A stretch of 64,000 nt of DNA from Abditibacteriaceae bacterium (lineage in GTDB: Bacteria; Armatimonadota; Abditibacteriia; Abditibacteriales; Abditibacteriaceae), in NCBI GenBank assembly GCA_019239895.1, contig JAFAZH010000005.1, positions 186,001-250,000 of the forward strand, given 5' to 3'. The notes beneath the pieces are model-generated. The model ran no database searches. It saw only the letters and a program-made list of their open reading frames with translations, and had not been told where the DNA came from. This document shows, in pieces, positions 32,230 through 40,492 of this stretch. The stretch's first letter is position 1, and every line of letters begins with the position of its first letter. The position numbers and the translations under genes were made by a program.

Positions 32230-33645
32230 TTATTCACTTTCAAATAGGCATCGTGCTGCGTCTTGGGCTTGCTCTAAGGTACGCACAGTGCCATCAATCT
32301 GCATTTCGTAGATGGCGCGAGTGATTTCACCGATCTGTCGGCCTGGTTTTAGGCCCATCTCCAACAAGTGGCGGCCCATCAGTAATGGCACCGGCGGCCC
32401 CTCCTCGACACCCAAGGCGCGCATTTTATTAATGAACCACTCAGCGGCTTCAACCGCGCCTAGCGCCCGTGCTAAGGCATAGAGCAAACGCGGTTCGCAG
32501 CGAGTGGCGATACGCCGCAACTCGCCTTCACTAACTTCCTCCTGATGGGCATAGAACTCGAATGGCACTGCGGCATTATCTATTAACGCCAGCACTTGTT
32601 CTCGCACTGGATAGTTAGCCAGAGTCTTGACACCTAATGCATCTAATAACTGCTTTGTTCCCTCACCTCCCAGGAATACCCCTATTGCAGCTAACAGCAG
32701 CGTAATTTGTCGCTCATAGGTCAAAGCTACTTTCTCTTCAGAGGCATTATCTAACGCTCGGCACAACTTATCACCCTCGCGGCTCATGGCTGCTTCGAGC
32801 GGGGGAAACAACTTCCCCAAGACGCCCAAACGGTGTCCGGCGCGGAGCCCTAGAGCCGGGTGCTGAGGTTTAGTCAGCATCTTTTCCCACTCACCCCAGA
32901 TGCGCTCTTTGGGTAGATCACTGAGGTCTATAGTGCGACATAGCTCTACTGTGCTAGGCTCAATCTCCATTTCAAAACGGGCAGCGAACTGCATTGCCCG
33001 CAGCACGCGCAGGGAGTCTTCGGCAAAATGCTTGTCATCCACCGCCCGCAAAACTTTCCGCTTTAAATCATCCTGCCCGTGGAAAGGATCAACAATGTCG
33101 CCTGTCAATGGGTCGCACAGAATGGCATTGATCGTAAAATCGCGCCGCCGTGCGGCCTCTTCCACAGTCGCCTGGGGATCGCCTTCCACCAGAAAGCCAC
33201 GATGCCCGGCTCCAACCTTCTTATCACGGCGCGGCAGGGAAACATCCAACTCGTAACGCTGCAAATCACCACTGTGTTTATCTCGACGTTGCCAGACCAG
33301 TTTATAGACGCGAAAGCTTTCCCCAACGCAATCTACCCGCCCAAAGCGTCGCAGCAATTCCAGCAGCGCCTCGGCTTCGATGCCATACACTTCTAGGTCA
33401 GCATCTTTGGGCGAGAGACCCAGCAGGGCATCACGCACATAGCCCCCCACCAGAAAAGCACGCCCGCCAACTTCCTGGGCGGCAAGTGCAATCTGCCGTG
33501 CTTTCTTTAGCAGTGGCTCACTTTGATTGGCCGGGGGTTGAATTTTGGCCTGCGAATTTACCTGTAGGACGCTCATAACTCTCAATTGAGTATAGCCACA
33601 AGCCAAAGCTGCCGGTGCACTCACAGTTTCATTCCAAAGCTTCAT
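32230..33645 (-). CDS. CCA tRNA nucleotidyltransferase / poly(A) polymerase family
   Basis: The class II nucleotidyltransferase head is clear: FLVGGYVRDALLG followed by KDADLEVYG, whose two acidic residues bind the metal; then RRRDFTINAI, GDIVDPFHGQDDL and EDSLRVLRAMQFAARF. These motifs belong to enzymes that add or repair the 3'-CCA of tRNA (or to the closely related poly(A) polymerases). A C-terminal helical part of about 170 residues is without HD motif. Two starts are possible: ATG 33645 or ATG 33576 (residue 24); the longer form overlaps the divergent promoter at 33645-33674, which favours the shorter one. Confidence 0.88.
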   Translation of the reverse strand: MKLWNETVSAPAALACGYTQLRVMSVLQVNSQAKIQPPANQSEPLLKKARQIALAAQEVGGRAFLVGGYVRDALLGLSPKDADLEVYGIEAEALLELLRRFGRVDCVGESFRVYKLVWQRRDKHSGDLQRYELDVSLPRRDKKVGAGHRGFLVEGDPQATVEEAARRRDFTINAILCDPLTGDIVDPFHGQDDLKRKVLRAVDDKHFAEDSLRVLRAMQFAARFEMEIEPSTVELCRTIDLSDLPKERIWGEWEKMLTKPQHPALGLRAGHRLGVLGKLFPPLEAAMSREGDKLCRALDNASEEKVALTYERQITLLLAAIGVFLGGEGTKQLLDALGVKTLANYPVREQVLALIDNAAVPFEFYAHQEEVSEGELRRIATRCEPRLLYALARALGAVEAAEWFINKMRALGVEEGPPVPLLMGRHLLEMGLKPGRQIGEITRAIYEMQIDGTVRTLEQAQDAARCLFESE

Positions 33646-33674
33646 TGACCGACTGGTCGGAGCGTTGGTAAAAT
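33645..33674 (+). promoter_or_regulatory. Promoter with operator-like palindrome, Trm112/GT2 operon
   Basis: TTGACC (33645-33650), 18-base spacer and TAAAAT (33669-33674). The spacer begins with the palindrome CCGAC-TG-GTCGG (33649-33660), overlapping the -35 box. GACCGACTGGTC-like sites are a common form of TetR-family operators, so repression is plausible; no TetR gene is in the window. Confidence 0.55.
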
Positions 33675-33729
33675 AGCGGCGTCATTGCCAGTAGACCGCA
33701 GTGATTGAGCAACTTCTCAGGAGAACATT

Positions 33730-33930
33730 ATGCCTTTAATTGACCAGCAACTCAAAGAGATATTAATCTGTCCCAATTGCAAGAGCGAATTAGAAGAGGA
33801 CGAAGCGCAATCCAAACTGCGCTGCACGGGCTGTGGCCTGGCTTACCCGGTGCAAGATGGCATCCCCGTAATGATGATAGATGAAGCTGAAAAACCCGCC
33901 AACTGGACAGGGACGCAGTCGGAAAAATAG
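33730..33930 (+). CDS. Trm112-family (UPF0434/YcaR-like) zinc-ribbon protein
   Basis: A 66-residue protein with CPNC near residue 15 and CTGCG near residue 34, followed by YPVQDGIPVMM. Two CxxC pairs plus the closing IPVMM strand are the pattern of Trm112/YcaR proteins, small activators or chaperones of methyltransferases. AGGAGA lies about seven bases before ATG at 33730. The glycosyltransferase gene follows 18 bases later in the same direction. Confidence 0.88.
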   Translation: MPLIDQQLKEILICPNCKSELEEDEAQSKLRCTGCGLAYPVQDGIPVMMIDEAEKPANWTGTQSEK

Positions 33931-33948
33931 TCGTTTTACCCTCTGCCC

Positions 33949-34953
33949 ATGCCGCTGCTTGCCCCTGCGCCAAAAACCCATGCTGCTCCGAACCCTGCAC
34001 CAGGGGGACAGAACGACGCAACACAACCACCAGGCTCCGCAGTTGACCTTTCGGTCGTTATTCTTAACTGGAATACCCGCGACTATCTGGTAGAGGCCCT
34101 GTGTTCCATTACGGAGCAAGAGTGGCAGCATAATATTGAAGTTATTGTAGTGGACAACGCTTCACAACTGGATAATTCTGTGGAAGTTGTGCAGCGTGAT
34201 TTCCCGCAGGTACATCTCATCGCCAATCCGACCAACGTTGGCTTTTCGGCAGGGAACAACATCGGACTGCGGTTGGCGCGGGGGCGTTACCTCCTGTTTT
34301 TGAATCCTGATACCATCGTGCATAAGAGTGCGCTGGATATTCTGGTGGACTGGATGGACGCACATCCCCAAGTCGGAGCCTGCGGGCCAAAGTTGCTCAA
34401 CCCTGACGGCAGCCTCCAAGCCTCGTGTCGCTCCTTTCCGTCCATTGGCGCGGGCTTCTTTCGCAACACACCATTGGGCCGCTTGTTTCCGAACAATCCC
34501 TGGACACGCTCTTATCTGATGCAGGATTTCTCGCACGACCGTGAAGCGGGGGTAGATTGGCTTTCCGGCTCGGCCTTGCTTATCCGTCGTGAGGCACTGG
34601 CGCAGGTCGGCCCGTGGGATGAAGATTTCTTCATGTACTGCGAGGATGTGGACTTGTGCTACCGACTCAAAGAAGCGAGTTGGGCACGTTTCTACGTGCC
34701 ACACGCCACCATCACGCACCGCATTGGAGCCGCCAGCGATTGGGCGCAGGGCAAGATGATCCGCCGCTTCCATGCCTCTATGCTGCGCTTCTTCTTCAAG
34801 CACTACGCTCGTGGCTGGCGCATCCTGCTGGCTCCCATAGTTTTGTTAGGCGTTGGTCTGCGCGCTCTGGGGGCAGTGGGGAAACTCTACTGGAACTACT
34901 TCAAAGGCGGCAGATTAGGGAGCATGATTCAGAACAAGCTGGGCAAAGGTTAA
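33949..34953 (+). CDS. GT2 family glycosyltransferase (WbbL/rhamnosyltransferase-like)
   Basis: A 334-residue cytoplasmic GT-A enzyme. After a 25-residue Pro/Ala-rich leader the fold starts with LSVVILNWNTRDYL; VVDNAS and NVGFSAGNNIGL follow, FLNPDT is the DxD equivalent, and DEDFFMYCEDVDLCYRL with EDVD is the acceptor-side motif seen in rhamnosyl- and galactofuranosyl-transferases. The C-terminus has a hydrophobic segment (about 290-315) that may bind the membrane. It should add a sugar to a lipid-linked or cell-surface glycan. The same operon begins with the Trm112-like gene. Confidence 0.88.
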   Translation: MPLLAPAPKTHAAPNPAPGGQNDATQPPGSAVDLSVVILNWNTRDYLVEALCSITEQEWQHNIEVIVVDNASQLDNSVEVVQRDFPQVHLIANPTNVGFSAGNNIGLRLARGRYLLFLNPDTIVHKSALDILVDWMDAHPQVGACGPKLLNPDGSLQASCRSFPSIGAGFFRNTPLGRLFPNNPWTRSYLMQDFSHDREAGVDWLSGSALLIRREALAQVGPWDEDFFMYCEDVDLCYRLKEASWARFYVPHATITHRIGAASDWAQGKMIRRFHASMLRFFFKHYARGWRILLAPIVLLGVGLRALGAVGKLYWNYFKGGRLGSMIQNKLGKG

Positions 34954-34963
34954 TACTTAACCA

Positions 34964-34982
34964 CTCATCGTTTGCCGATGAG
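34964..34982 (+). terminator. Small hairpin after the GT2 gene
   Basis: CTCATCG (34964-34970), loop TTTGC, CGATGAG (34976-34982), 11 bases after the GT2 stop. Only seven base pairs and no T-run, so termination is uncertain; the next gene follows at 35010. Confidence 0.35.
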
Positions 34983-35009
34983 CAAACCTAAACTATTAGG
35001 AGCAGTAGC

Positions 35010-35390
35010 ATGAGCCTCGAAGATAATAAAAGAACGGCTGTGGCTTTTTACGATTTAATGTTCAATGAGTGCCGCCCGGCTGAAGCCATCGAACGCTATG
35101 TGGGCGACACATACATTCAGCACAACCCCGCCGTGGCAGACGATAAACACGGGTTCATCGCGTACTTTGAACGCATGGCACAGGAATACCCAGGGAAACG
35201 CGTTCATTTTGTGCGAGTCTTCGCCGAAGGCAACTATGTGATTCTGCACACGCGCCAAGAATGGCCCGGAGATGCGGACTGGGCTGGCATGGACATCTTC
35301 CGCTTAGATGACAATGGAAAGATTGTGGAGCACTGGGACGTTCTTCAAAGAGTTCCAGCGGAATCCGCTCATGGCAACTCGATGTTCTGA
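35010..35390 (+). CDS. SnoaL-like NTF2-fold protein
   Basis: A 126-residue alpha+beta-barrel protein of the SnoaL/NTF2 superfamily: [14 protein letters not shown] helix, [14 protein letters not shown], then strands with [16 protein letters not shown] and the ending [11 protein letters not shown]. The QHNP and EHWD motifs are the usual cavity residues. Members range from polyketide cyclases to small-molecule isomerases or scavengers; the substrate cannot be told. TAGGAG lies seven bases before ATG at 35010. Confidence 0.82.
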   Translation: MSLEDNKRTAVAFYDLMFNECRPAEAIERYVGDTYIQHNPAVADDKHGFIAYFERMAQEYPGKRVHFVRVFAEGNYVILHTRQEWPGDADWAGMDIFRLDDNGKIVEHWDVLQRVPAESAHGNSMF

Positions 35391-35446
35391 TTTTCAAGCT
35401 GACCTTCTACTCACTTAGGAAAACTTACTCTTCCAGCGCAGAGCAC

Positions 35447-36811
35447 CTACTCCCCCATAAACGCCTCATAAATAGCTTCGACGGCGCATTCGTATTCATC
35501 AGTGGCAACACCGACGATAATGTTGATTTCGGAAGCGCCCTGGCTAATCATACGCACATTAACTCCCGCTTCGCGCAGAGCCGCGAAGAGGCGACCTGCG
35601 ACCCCGACGCGGTAAGCCATGCCTTCGCCCACCGTGGCAATGAGGGCTAAGGGCGCGTAAGTCTCGATACGGTCGGGTTCTAAAACCCGTTTTAAGTCGC
35701 GCAAGACACCCGTCTCGCGGCCCTGGAATTGTTCATCGGCTACGATAACCGACATGGAATCTATGCCGGAGGGCACATGCTCATAAGAAACTCCATGCGA
35801 TTCAAGCACTTCCAAAACTTTGCGGCCAAAGCCACGCTCCTGGTTCATAAGGGCTTTTTCGATATAAATCGTGGTAAAGCCCGTGCGCCCGGCGATGCCC
35901 ACAATATCGCCATCGGTGGCATCACGCGTGGCAACGATGCGGGTGCCGGGATCATTGGGTGCGTTCGTGTTTTTAATCTGAATGGGAATACCTGCTTCGG
36001 AGGCCGGAAAAATGGTTTCCTCGTGCAAGACACTGGCCCCCATATAAGCCAACTCACGTAACTCGCGGTAAGTCACTTCACCTATCGGGCGCGGGTTCTT
36101 GACCACACGAGGGTCAGCCATTAAGAGGCCGGAGACATCCGTCCAGTTTTCATACACGGCTGCGCCCACCGCGCGCGCCACCACCGCACCCGTGATGTCA
36201 GAACCACCACGCGGAAAAGTCTTGATGCGGCCCTGTTGGTCACGCCCATAAAAGCCGGGAATCACATAGAGGCCATCCCCCGTCATGCGCTCTGCTAAGT
36301 TGGCGTAAGAAACTACGTCTAAATGGCCTTCAGCATCGAAACGGATGCACTCGCCCGACGGCACAAAGGTCGCGTCCAGGAAATCGGCAATCAGGCAAGC
36401 GTGGAAATACTCGCCCCGTGCCGCCATCCAGTCGCGGGTGGCTAAAGTATTCGGGTCGTAAGCCGCTAAACGAGAAAGCTCGCGCTCCATTTCGGCCAGT
36501 GGCGCAGCCACGGGAGAGACATGCAGGTCGCGGGCTATCTGATCGTAACGGTCACGAATCAAGCGCAATGGCTCCCGATAATCAAGCTTCTGCGCGGCCA
36601 AGTGCCAGCAGGTGAGCAAGAGATCAGTGATTTTTTGGTCGCTGGAATGCCGCTTCCCAGGAGCCGATACTACAACATACCGACGCCTGGCATCGGCTTT
36701 GACAATGGCGGCGACTTTACGAATTTGCGTGGCATCCGCCAGGGACGTACCACCAAACTTACAGACGATGGCATCGGACAAGGAATGATATGCTGGTTGT
36801 TGTGAGGGCAT
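35447..36811 (-). CDS. lysC: Aspartate kinase
   Basis: A 454-residue aspartokinase. VCKFGGTSLAD (about 12-22) is the nucleotide-binding start; RGEYFHACLIADFL, FPRGGSDITGAVVA and VYENWTDVSGLLMADPRVV are the substrate and kinase blocks. Two ACT regulatory domains follow (about 300-454), ending with GVNVRMISQGASEINIIVGV, so feedback control by lysine or threonine is expected. It phosphorylates L-aspartate, the first step to lysine, methionine and threonine. The long spacing between the first motifs places it with the LysC/ThrA-type long kinases. It stands alone. Confidence 0.93.
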   Translation of the reverse strand: MPSQQPAYHSLSDAIVCKFGGTSLADATQIRKVAAIVKADARRRYVVVSAPGKRHSSDQKITDLLLTCWHLAAQKLDYREPLRLIRDRYDQIARDLHVSPVAAPLAEMERELSRLAAYDPNTLATRDWMAARGEYFHACLIADFLDATFVPSGECIRFDAEGHLDVVSYANLAERMTGDGLYVIPGFYGRDQQGRIKTFPRGGSDITGAVVARAVGAAVYENWTDVSGLLMADPRVVKNPRPIGEVTYRELRELAYMGASVLHEETIFPASEAGIPIQIKNTNAPNDPGTRIVATRDATDGDIVGIAGRTGFTTIYIEKALMNQERGFGRKVLEVLESHGVSYEHVPSGIDSMSVIVADEQFQGRETGVLRDLKRVLEPDRIETYAPLALIATVGEGMAYRVGVAGRLFAALREAGVNVRMISQGASEINIIVGVATDEYECAVEAIYEAFMGE

Positions 36812-36842
36812 AAATAAAGACTAAACTCACTTTCAATCACAC

Positions 36843-36868
36843 TTTATATCCCCGCTGCTTTAGCGGCG
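36843..36868. repeat. Solo arm of the CCCGCC/GCGGG repeat family
   Basis: CCCCGCTGCTTTAGCGGCGGG at 36849-36869 is nearly the reverse complement of the arm at 14322-14344. It lies just upstream of the aspartate kinase start. Confidence 0.5.
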
Positions 36869-36940
36869 GGTCATACTCTAAAACTATTAACGCACTAACA
36901 GGCAAATGTCATTTCAAACAGACTGCTGAATTTACCACAA

Positions 36941-37002
36941 AGGCGCAGAGGATGGGGAAAGATGTTTCTGTGCGGCTCCATCTCCCGGCATCCTCTGCGC
37001 CT
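36941..37002. repeat. Inverted repeat of GGCGCAGAGGATG type
   Basis: AGGCGCAGAGGATG (36941-36954) pairs perfectly with 36989-37002. It lies 35 bases beyond the stop of the LysM/CuAO-N gene on the reverse strand and may also end its transcript. Confidence 0.6.
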
Positions 37003-37037
37003 CTGATTTTTACGCTGTATTTGTTACGACGGATAAT

Positions 37038-39494
37038 TTAATTCGCCATCGCCACGTAGAGACGGCCCGTGCTTGGCTCCCACTCGACTTGGGCGTGCAG
37101 CGCCTTTTCAAAGAAGCGCACTGGCACCATTGTGCGGCCACTACACAGGAACGCGGCCAAATCCATCATGACTTCTTTGTGGTTCACGGTCGCAGTAGAA
37201 CTGCCAATAGCGAGCGTGACTTCATGGGTGGCATTGTGCGCTATAACGCGATGATGTTGGGCATCCCACGTCACAGTGCCGCCCTGCTGCTGGAATAAGA
37301 ACCGGAAGGGCGTGACACTGGTTGAGCCGACCATCATGGAGGCCACATCCCCCGTTACAGGCTTGCCCTTATAATTGATCTGCAAAGGTTGTGGCATCCG
37401 CACCTTGGTGCCTGCGGCAAGACGGGCCGTAGCCGCCATATTATTGGTTGCCGCCAGGACGCTCACAGGCAGATTATAGTGGGCAGCAATCGCCTGAAGT
37501 GTTTCATCCCGCTGCGCTACATAGCTAACCGGGAAAGTGGCACGGCCAACCCACTGGGACATGGGAGCCACGGTAATTGCCGCTTTGGAATGGTTTTGCA
37601 TCGCGCCAGAGAGCGGGGGCAATGCAGACACACGGGGCAGCGAAGGCCGCAACGAGTGCGAGTCATTAGTGCTATCCGGTGAGCCTGGTGTGCCCGCGTT
37701 CACGGCTCTCGACTCATTGCCGGAGGGCAACTTGGTGAGTCCATCGCCCATTACAGTCGGCACATTATGGGATGGCGAAGCGGACGTAGTGCGGCTAGTG
37801 CCATTAGGCTCTACAGGACGAACTGCTACACGCACTTTATCTGTTCCATTGTGTGATGGCTGATTGGGGCCAACCGGAGTCCCCTCACCGACGCCACTGG
37901 CAACTGTCCACTTTGGCTTGTCACTATGACTGACAATTGTCGAACCGCCTGCGCGTGGCGCTAAATCACCAATAGCGGGATGGCCAGGCAGATTGCGGGC
38001 GATGCGTGGGTCAACACTACGCGCTGCGGTGGGAGAACCGTTATCCGGGCGCAATACCGTTGGAGCACCCGACGCAAAGGCAGGATGCGTACCGTTGCCA
38101 CCCAAATTGATGACTGGTGACGGAATATTGGGCAAATTGGCCGCGTGAGCCGAAGTCTGAGCAGACGACTTACCGTTCGGCAATGAGCGTGGGTTCAGCG
38201 GTGGAATCGAAGCGCACAAGCCAATTTGCGCGCCTTGAACGCTGCGCTGCACACTGACATTCGATGGACTGGCGGGGACAGCTCCCTCACGGGTGCCATT
38301 AGAGGGGGCATGGCTAACGGAAAGGGAAGTGTAAGGTGTCCCCACATCGTGATGAGGTCGAGTTGAATTGGGCGGCAACATGGCTTCAAGTTGCCCGGTG
38401 TTACCATTGGAATTCTGGGCCAGATTTCCAGAAGTGTTTGAAGCGTTGTTAGAAGGGCCTGGATTTTGTGGCGTGGTATTCGATGCCTTGGCAGTTGTTG
38501 GGTTAGCGGGAGCAGTTTCCGTTGTATATGGGCCACGCGGTAAGTCAGGATTCGTTACAGCCGCAGGCTGGGTGGCATGACTATCGGTTTGGATCTTCCG
38601 CGTCAGGTCATGTGCCCAGGTGGGATTGATGCTGTTATTGGAGATACCAATGGAAATGGTGGGGGCAGCCCCTTCATTTTCCAGCGCATCCCAGGCCAAA
38701 CCTTTCAGGACATAAATACCATCGGGGAAACGGGTGGTATCCAGTTTGAGAATATAGGGTGGGACGTTTAAATACCAGGCTGCAACCGATGGCTTTTGAT
38801 CTGGCTTATCTGCCGGGTTCAGCATAGCGATGATGTATTTGACGCCAAAGTTATCTACGGCTTTTAGTTCAATATTCACCGTACCACGCAGTACATCACC
38901 AGACTTGGGTTGCAACCAGGAAAGCGCAGGCGGCGTCGCATCGCGCACTTTAAGATTATTAATGTAGACGACAACTTCAGCCTGGCCAATAAAGCCCTGG
39001 GTATCAGTCACACGCGCCGTCAGTTTGTGCGGGCCATCAGCGTATTGATCCGTAGGCCAGTTAAAAGCGGCAGAAGGCAGCGAGCTTAGCTTGATTGGGC
39101 CACCATTGACCGAGCGGTCATCCACAAAAAATTCAATGGTCTGCGGGGTAAAGCGGCGGCTTTGCACGGCGATAAGAATCTGCGTTGAACCCTTCACCTG
39201 CTCCGAATAGCCCGGTTTCATGATGGTGACCACTGGGCCAGTATCATCATTGGGAGCCGCCAGTGTGGCATTAGCCGGAGCGTCGGCCTGGGCGGAGGGA
39301 GCGTTCCATAAGCCACCGGATAGTAAGGCAGCACTCACGAGAGGTGCCACATAAACTCCAGGCCAATTCCGATGGGTTAGACGACGGGCCAGCGCACTAC
39401 GACACGCGGGTGAAACCTCGAAAGTCGTTGTGCCATTTTCGGAGGTGCCATTTTGTGAGGCACGACCAGAACGAGATCCTAAGGATGACCGCAT
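37038..39494 (-). CDS. Surface protein: Ig-like repeats, long linker, LysM, copper amine oxidase N-domain
   Basis: The ATG at 39494 has AAGGAAG five bases upstream; a GTG at 39509 is weaker. After a long N-region a hydrophobic segment ends in SAQADA, a signal peptidase site. Two Ig-like/Big units follow (about 85-320: PGYSEQVKGSTQILIAV, SFPS..PHKLTARVTD, GDVLRGTVNIELKAVDNFGV). Residues about 335-640 are a Pro/Asn/Ser/Thr/Gly-rich linker. A LysM domain (about 660-710, YVAQRDETLQAIAAHYNL) is peptidoglycan-binding. The last 110 residues form a Cu_amine_oxidN1 domain (TPFRFLFQQQGG, RTMVPVRFFEKAL), a cell-wall-associated module with no catalytic role. Likely a wall-anchored scaffold. Confidence 0.82.
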   Translation of the reverse strand: MRSSLGSRSGRASQNGTSENGTTTFEVSPACRSALARRLTHRNWPGVYVAPLVSAALLSGGLWNAPSAQADAPANATLAAPNDDTGPVVTIMKPGYSEQVKGSTQILIAVQSRRFTPQTIEFFVDDRSVNGGPIKLSSLPSAAFNWPTDQYADGPHKLTARVTDTQGFIGQAEVVVYINNLKVRDATPPALSWLQPKSGDVLRGTVNIELKAVDNFGVKYIIAMLNPADKPDQKPSVAAWYLNVPPYILKLDTTRFPDGIYVLKGLAWDALENEGAAPTISIGISNNSINPTWAHDLTRKIQTDSHATQPAAVTNPDLPRGPYTTETAPANPTTAKASNTTPQNPGPSNNASNTSGNLAQNSNGNTGQLEAMLPPNSTRPHHDVGTPYTSLSVSHAPSNGTREGAVPASPSNVSVQRSVQGAQIGLCASIPPLNPRSLPNGKSSAQTSAHAANLPNIPSPVINLGGNGTHPAFASGAPTVLRPDNGSPTAARSVDPRIARNLPGHPAIGDLAPRAGGSTIVSHSDKPKWTVASGVGEGTPVGPNQPSHNGTDKVRVAVRPVEPNGTSRTTSASPSHNVPTVMGDGLTKLPSGNESRAVNAGTPGSPDSTNDSHSLRPSLPRVSALPPLSGAMQNHSKAAITVAPMSQWVGRATFPVSYVAQRDETLQAIAAHYNLPVSVLAATNNMAATARLAAGTKVRMPQPLQINYKGKPVTGDVASMMVGSTSVTPFRFLFQQQGGTVTWDAQHHRVIAHNATHEVTLAIGSSTATVNHKEVMMDLAAFLCSGRTMVPVRFFEKALHAQVEWEPSTGRLYVAMAN

Positions 39495-39861
39495 ATAAGC
39501 TTCCTTCACACAGTAGTGTTAAGGCACCCCAGCCCAGACAATTATAGTCATTGTCTTGAAACCGGTACCTTGCAGTGATGTCGTGGTGCTCCTATTACAA
39601 CATAATTACAGGCTTGCTGCTACGAACTTGCAACTGTTTTATGGCGAAACCACGATACTACTTGATTAAATTCGGATTAACAGCTTGAGACGAACTTGTA
39701 GGGCAATCGGCAACAGGATAGCACAATTTGCCGCATCCGTCAAATTGGAGCCTCTGCCGCCAAAGCCGTTTTCATCATTATACCAAAGGTATCCACTGCA
39801 CTGTCCACCCTGTTTTTAGGGCTATTCAACGCTTGGCAAGAGAACTTAGTAAACTTTTACC
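39495..39861. other. Divergent region upstream of the surface protein and Rrf2 genes
   Basis: 367 bases without coding potential. A small palindrome ATACC-AAA-GGTAT (39780-39792) lies 70 bases before the Rrf2-type start and could be its operator, but it is short. No -10/-35 pair of good quality was found for either gene. Confidence 0.35.
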
Positions 39862-40296
39862 ATGCGCCTGGGTCATACCACAAAATACGCTCTGGAAGCT
39901 TTAGCCTTTCTAATCCGCTGTCATGCCCGCGATGAATGGGGCCAAATCAAAGATATTGCCGCTTCATGTAACATACCCCGTAAGTATCTGGAGCAAGTGT
40001 TACTGGACTTAAAGAGCGCCGGTTTGGTCGAAAGTAAAAAGGGGCAACACGGCGGTTATCGCCTGAGCCGTCGTCCCGATGAAATCAGCCTGGCCCAAGT
40101 GATGGCCGCCGTGCAGGGAGAACTGCTGCCCCTCCCCGACTGGCTGGATGACTCAGCGCACAACTTCCCCTCTGACTCTGGCCTGCGCGATGCGGTGGAA
40201 CAAGCCCGCAATGCCGTCACCAAAATCTTCGCGGCCACTTCCATTGAAATCCTCATTTGCCGCCCTCAAAGCTGGCGCGATAATGAGATGGGATAG
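39862..40296 (+). CDS. Rrf2-family transcriptional regulator without Fe-S cysteines
   Basis: A 144-residue winged-helix protein starting MRLGHTTKYALEAL, with the recognition-helix block IPRKYLEQVLLDLKSAGLVES and the wing KKGQHGGYRLSR, all typical of Rrf2. IscR and NsrR carry three cysteines after the dimer helix; here the segment from about 85 to 115 has none, so an Fe-S cluster is unlikely and it is closer to CymR-like members. Target genes cannot be told; the divergent neighbour is the LysM surface protein. ATG at 39862 without evident binding site. Confidence 0.87.
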   Translation: MRLGHTTKYALEALAFLIRCHARDEWGQIKDIAASCNIPRKYLEQVLLDLKSAGLVESKKGQHGGYRLSRRPDEISLAQVMAAVQGELLPLPDWLDDSAHNFPSDSGLRDAVEQARNAVTKIFAATSIEILICRPQSWRDNEMG

Positions 40297-40303
40297 GTTT
40301 AGT

Positions 40304-40480
40304 AACAGACCCCATCCCCAGCCCTTCCCCTTGGTAAGGGGAAGGGAGCGAGACTATCACTGTCGGGTGAAGGCCCAAATTAAACTATTGAATGCTGTCC
40401 CGTAAAGTAGATGCTGTCCCAATGGTAGACCAACGCTCCCTTCCCCTTACCAAGGGGAAGGGCTGGGGATGGGGTCTGTT
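40304..40480. repeat. 47-bp perfect inverted repeat, MITE-like element
   Basis: Arms 40304-40350 and 40434-40480 are exact reverse complements over 47 bases. Each arm contains its own smaller palindrome (CTTCCCCTT-GGT-AAGGGGAAG). The 83-base core has no reading frame but holds a direct repeat ATGCTGTCCC twice. The arms begin AACAGACCCC and end GGGGTCTGTT. It fills the gap between the convergent Rrf2 and GH16 genes. Confidence 0.85.
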
Positions 40481-40492
40481 AAAGTCTGCCTA

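Noticed and set aside
33150..33578. Forward open frame opposite the CCA enzyme gene
   Set aside because: It is antisense to a well-supported conserved gene and shows no domain or start signal.
39780..39792. ATACC-AAA-GGTAT as an Rrf2 operator
   Set aside because: Arms of five bases are too short to rely on, and the known Rrf2-family sites are longer; kept only as a remark.
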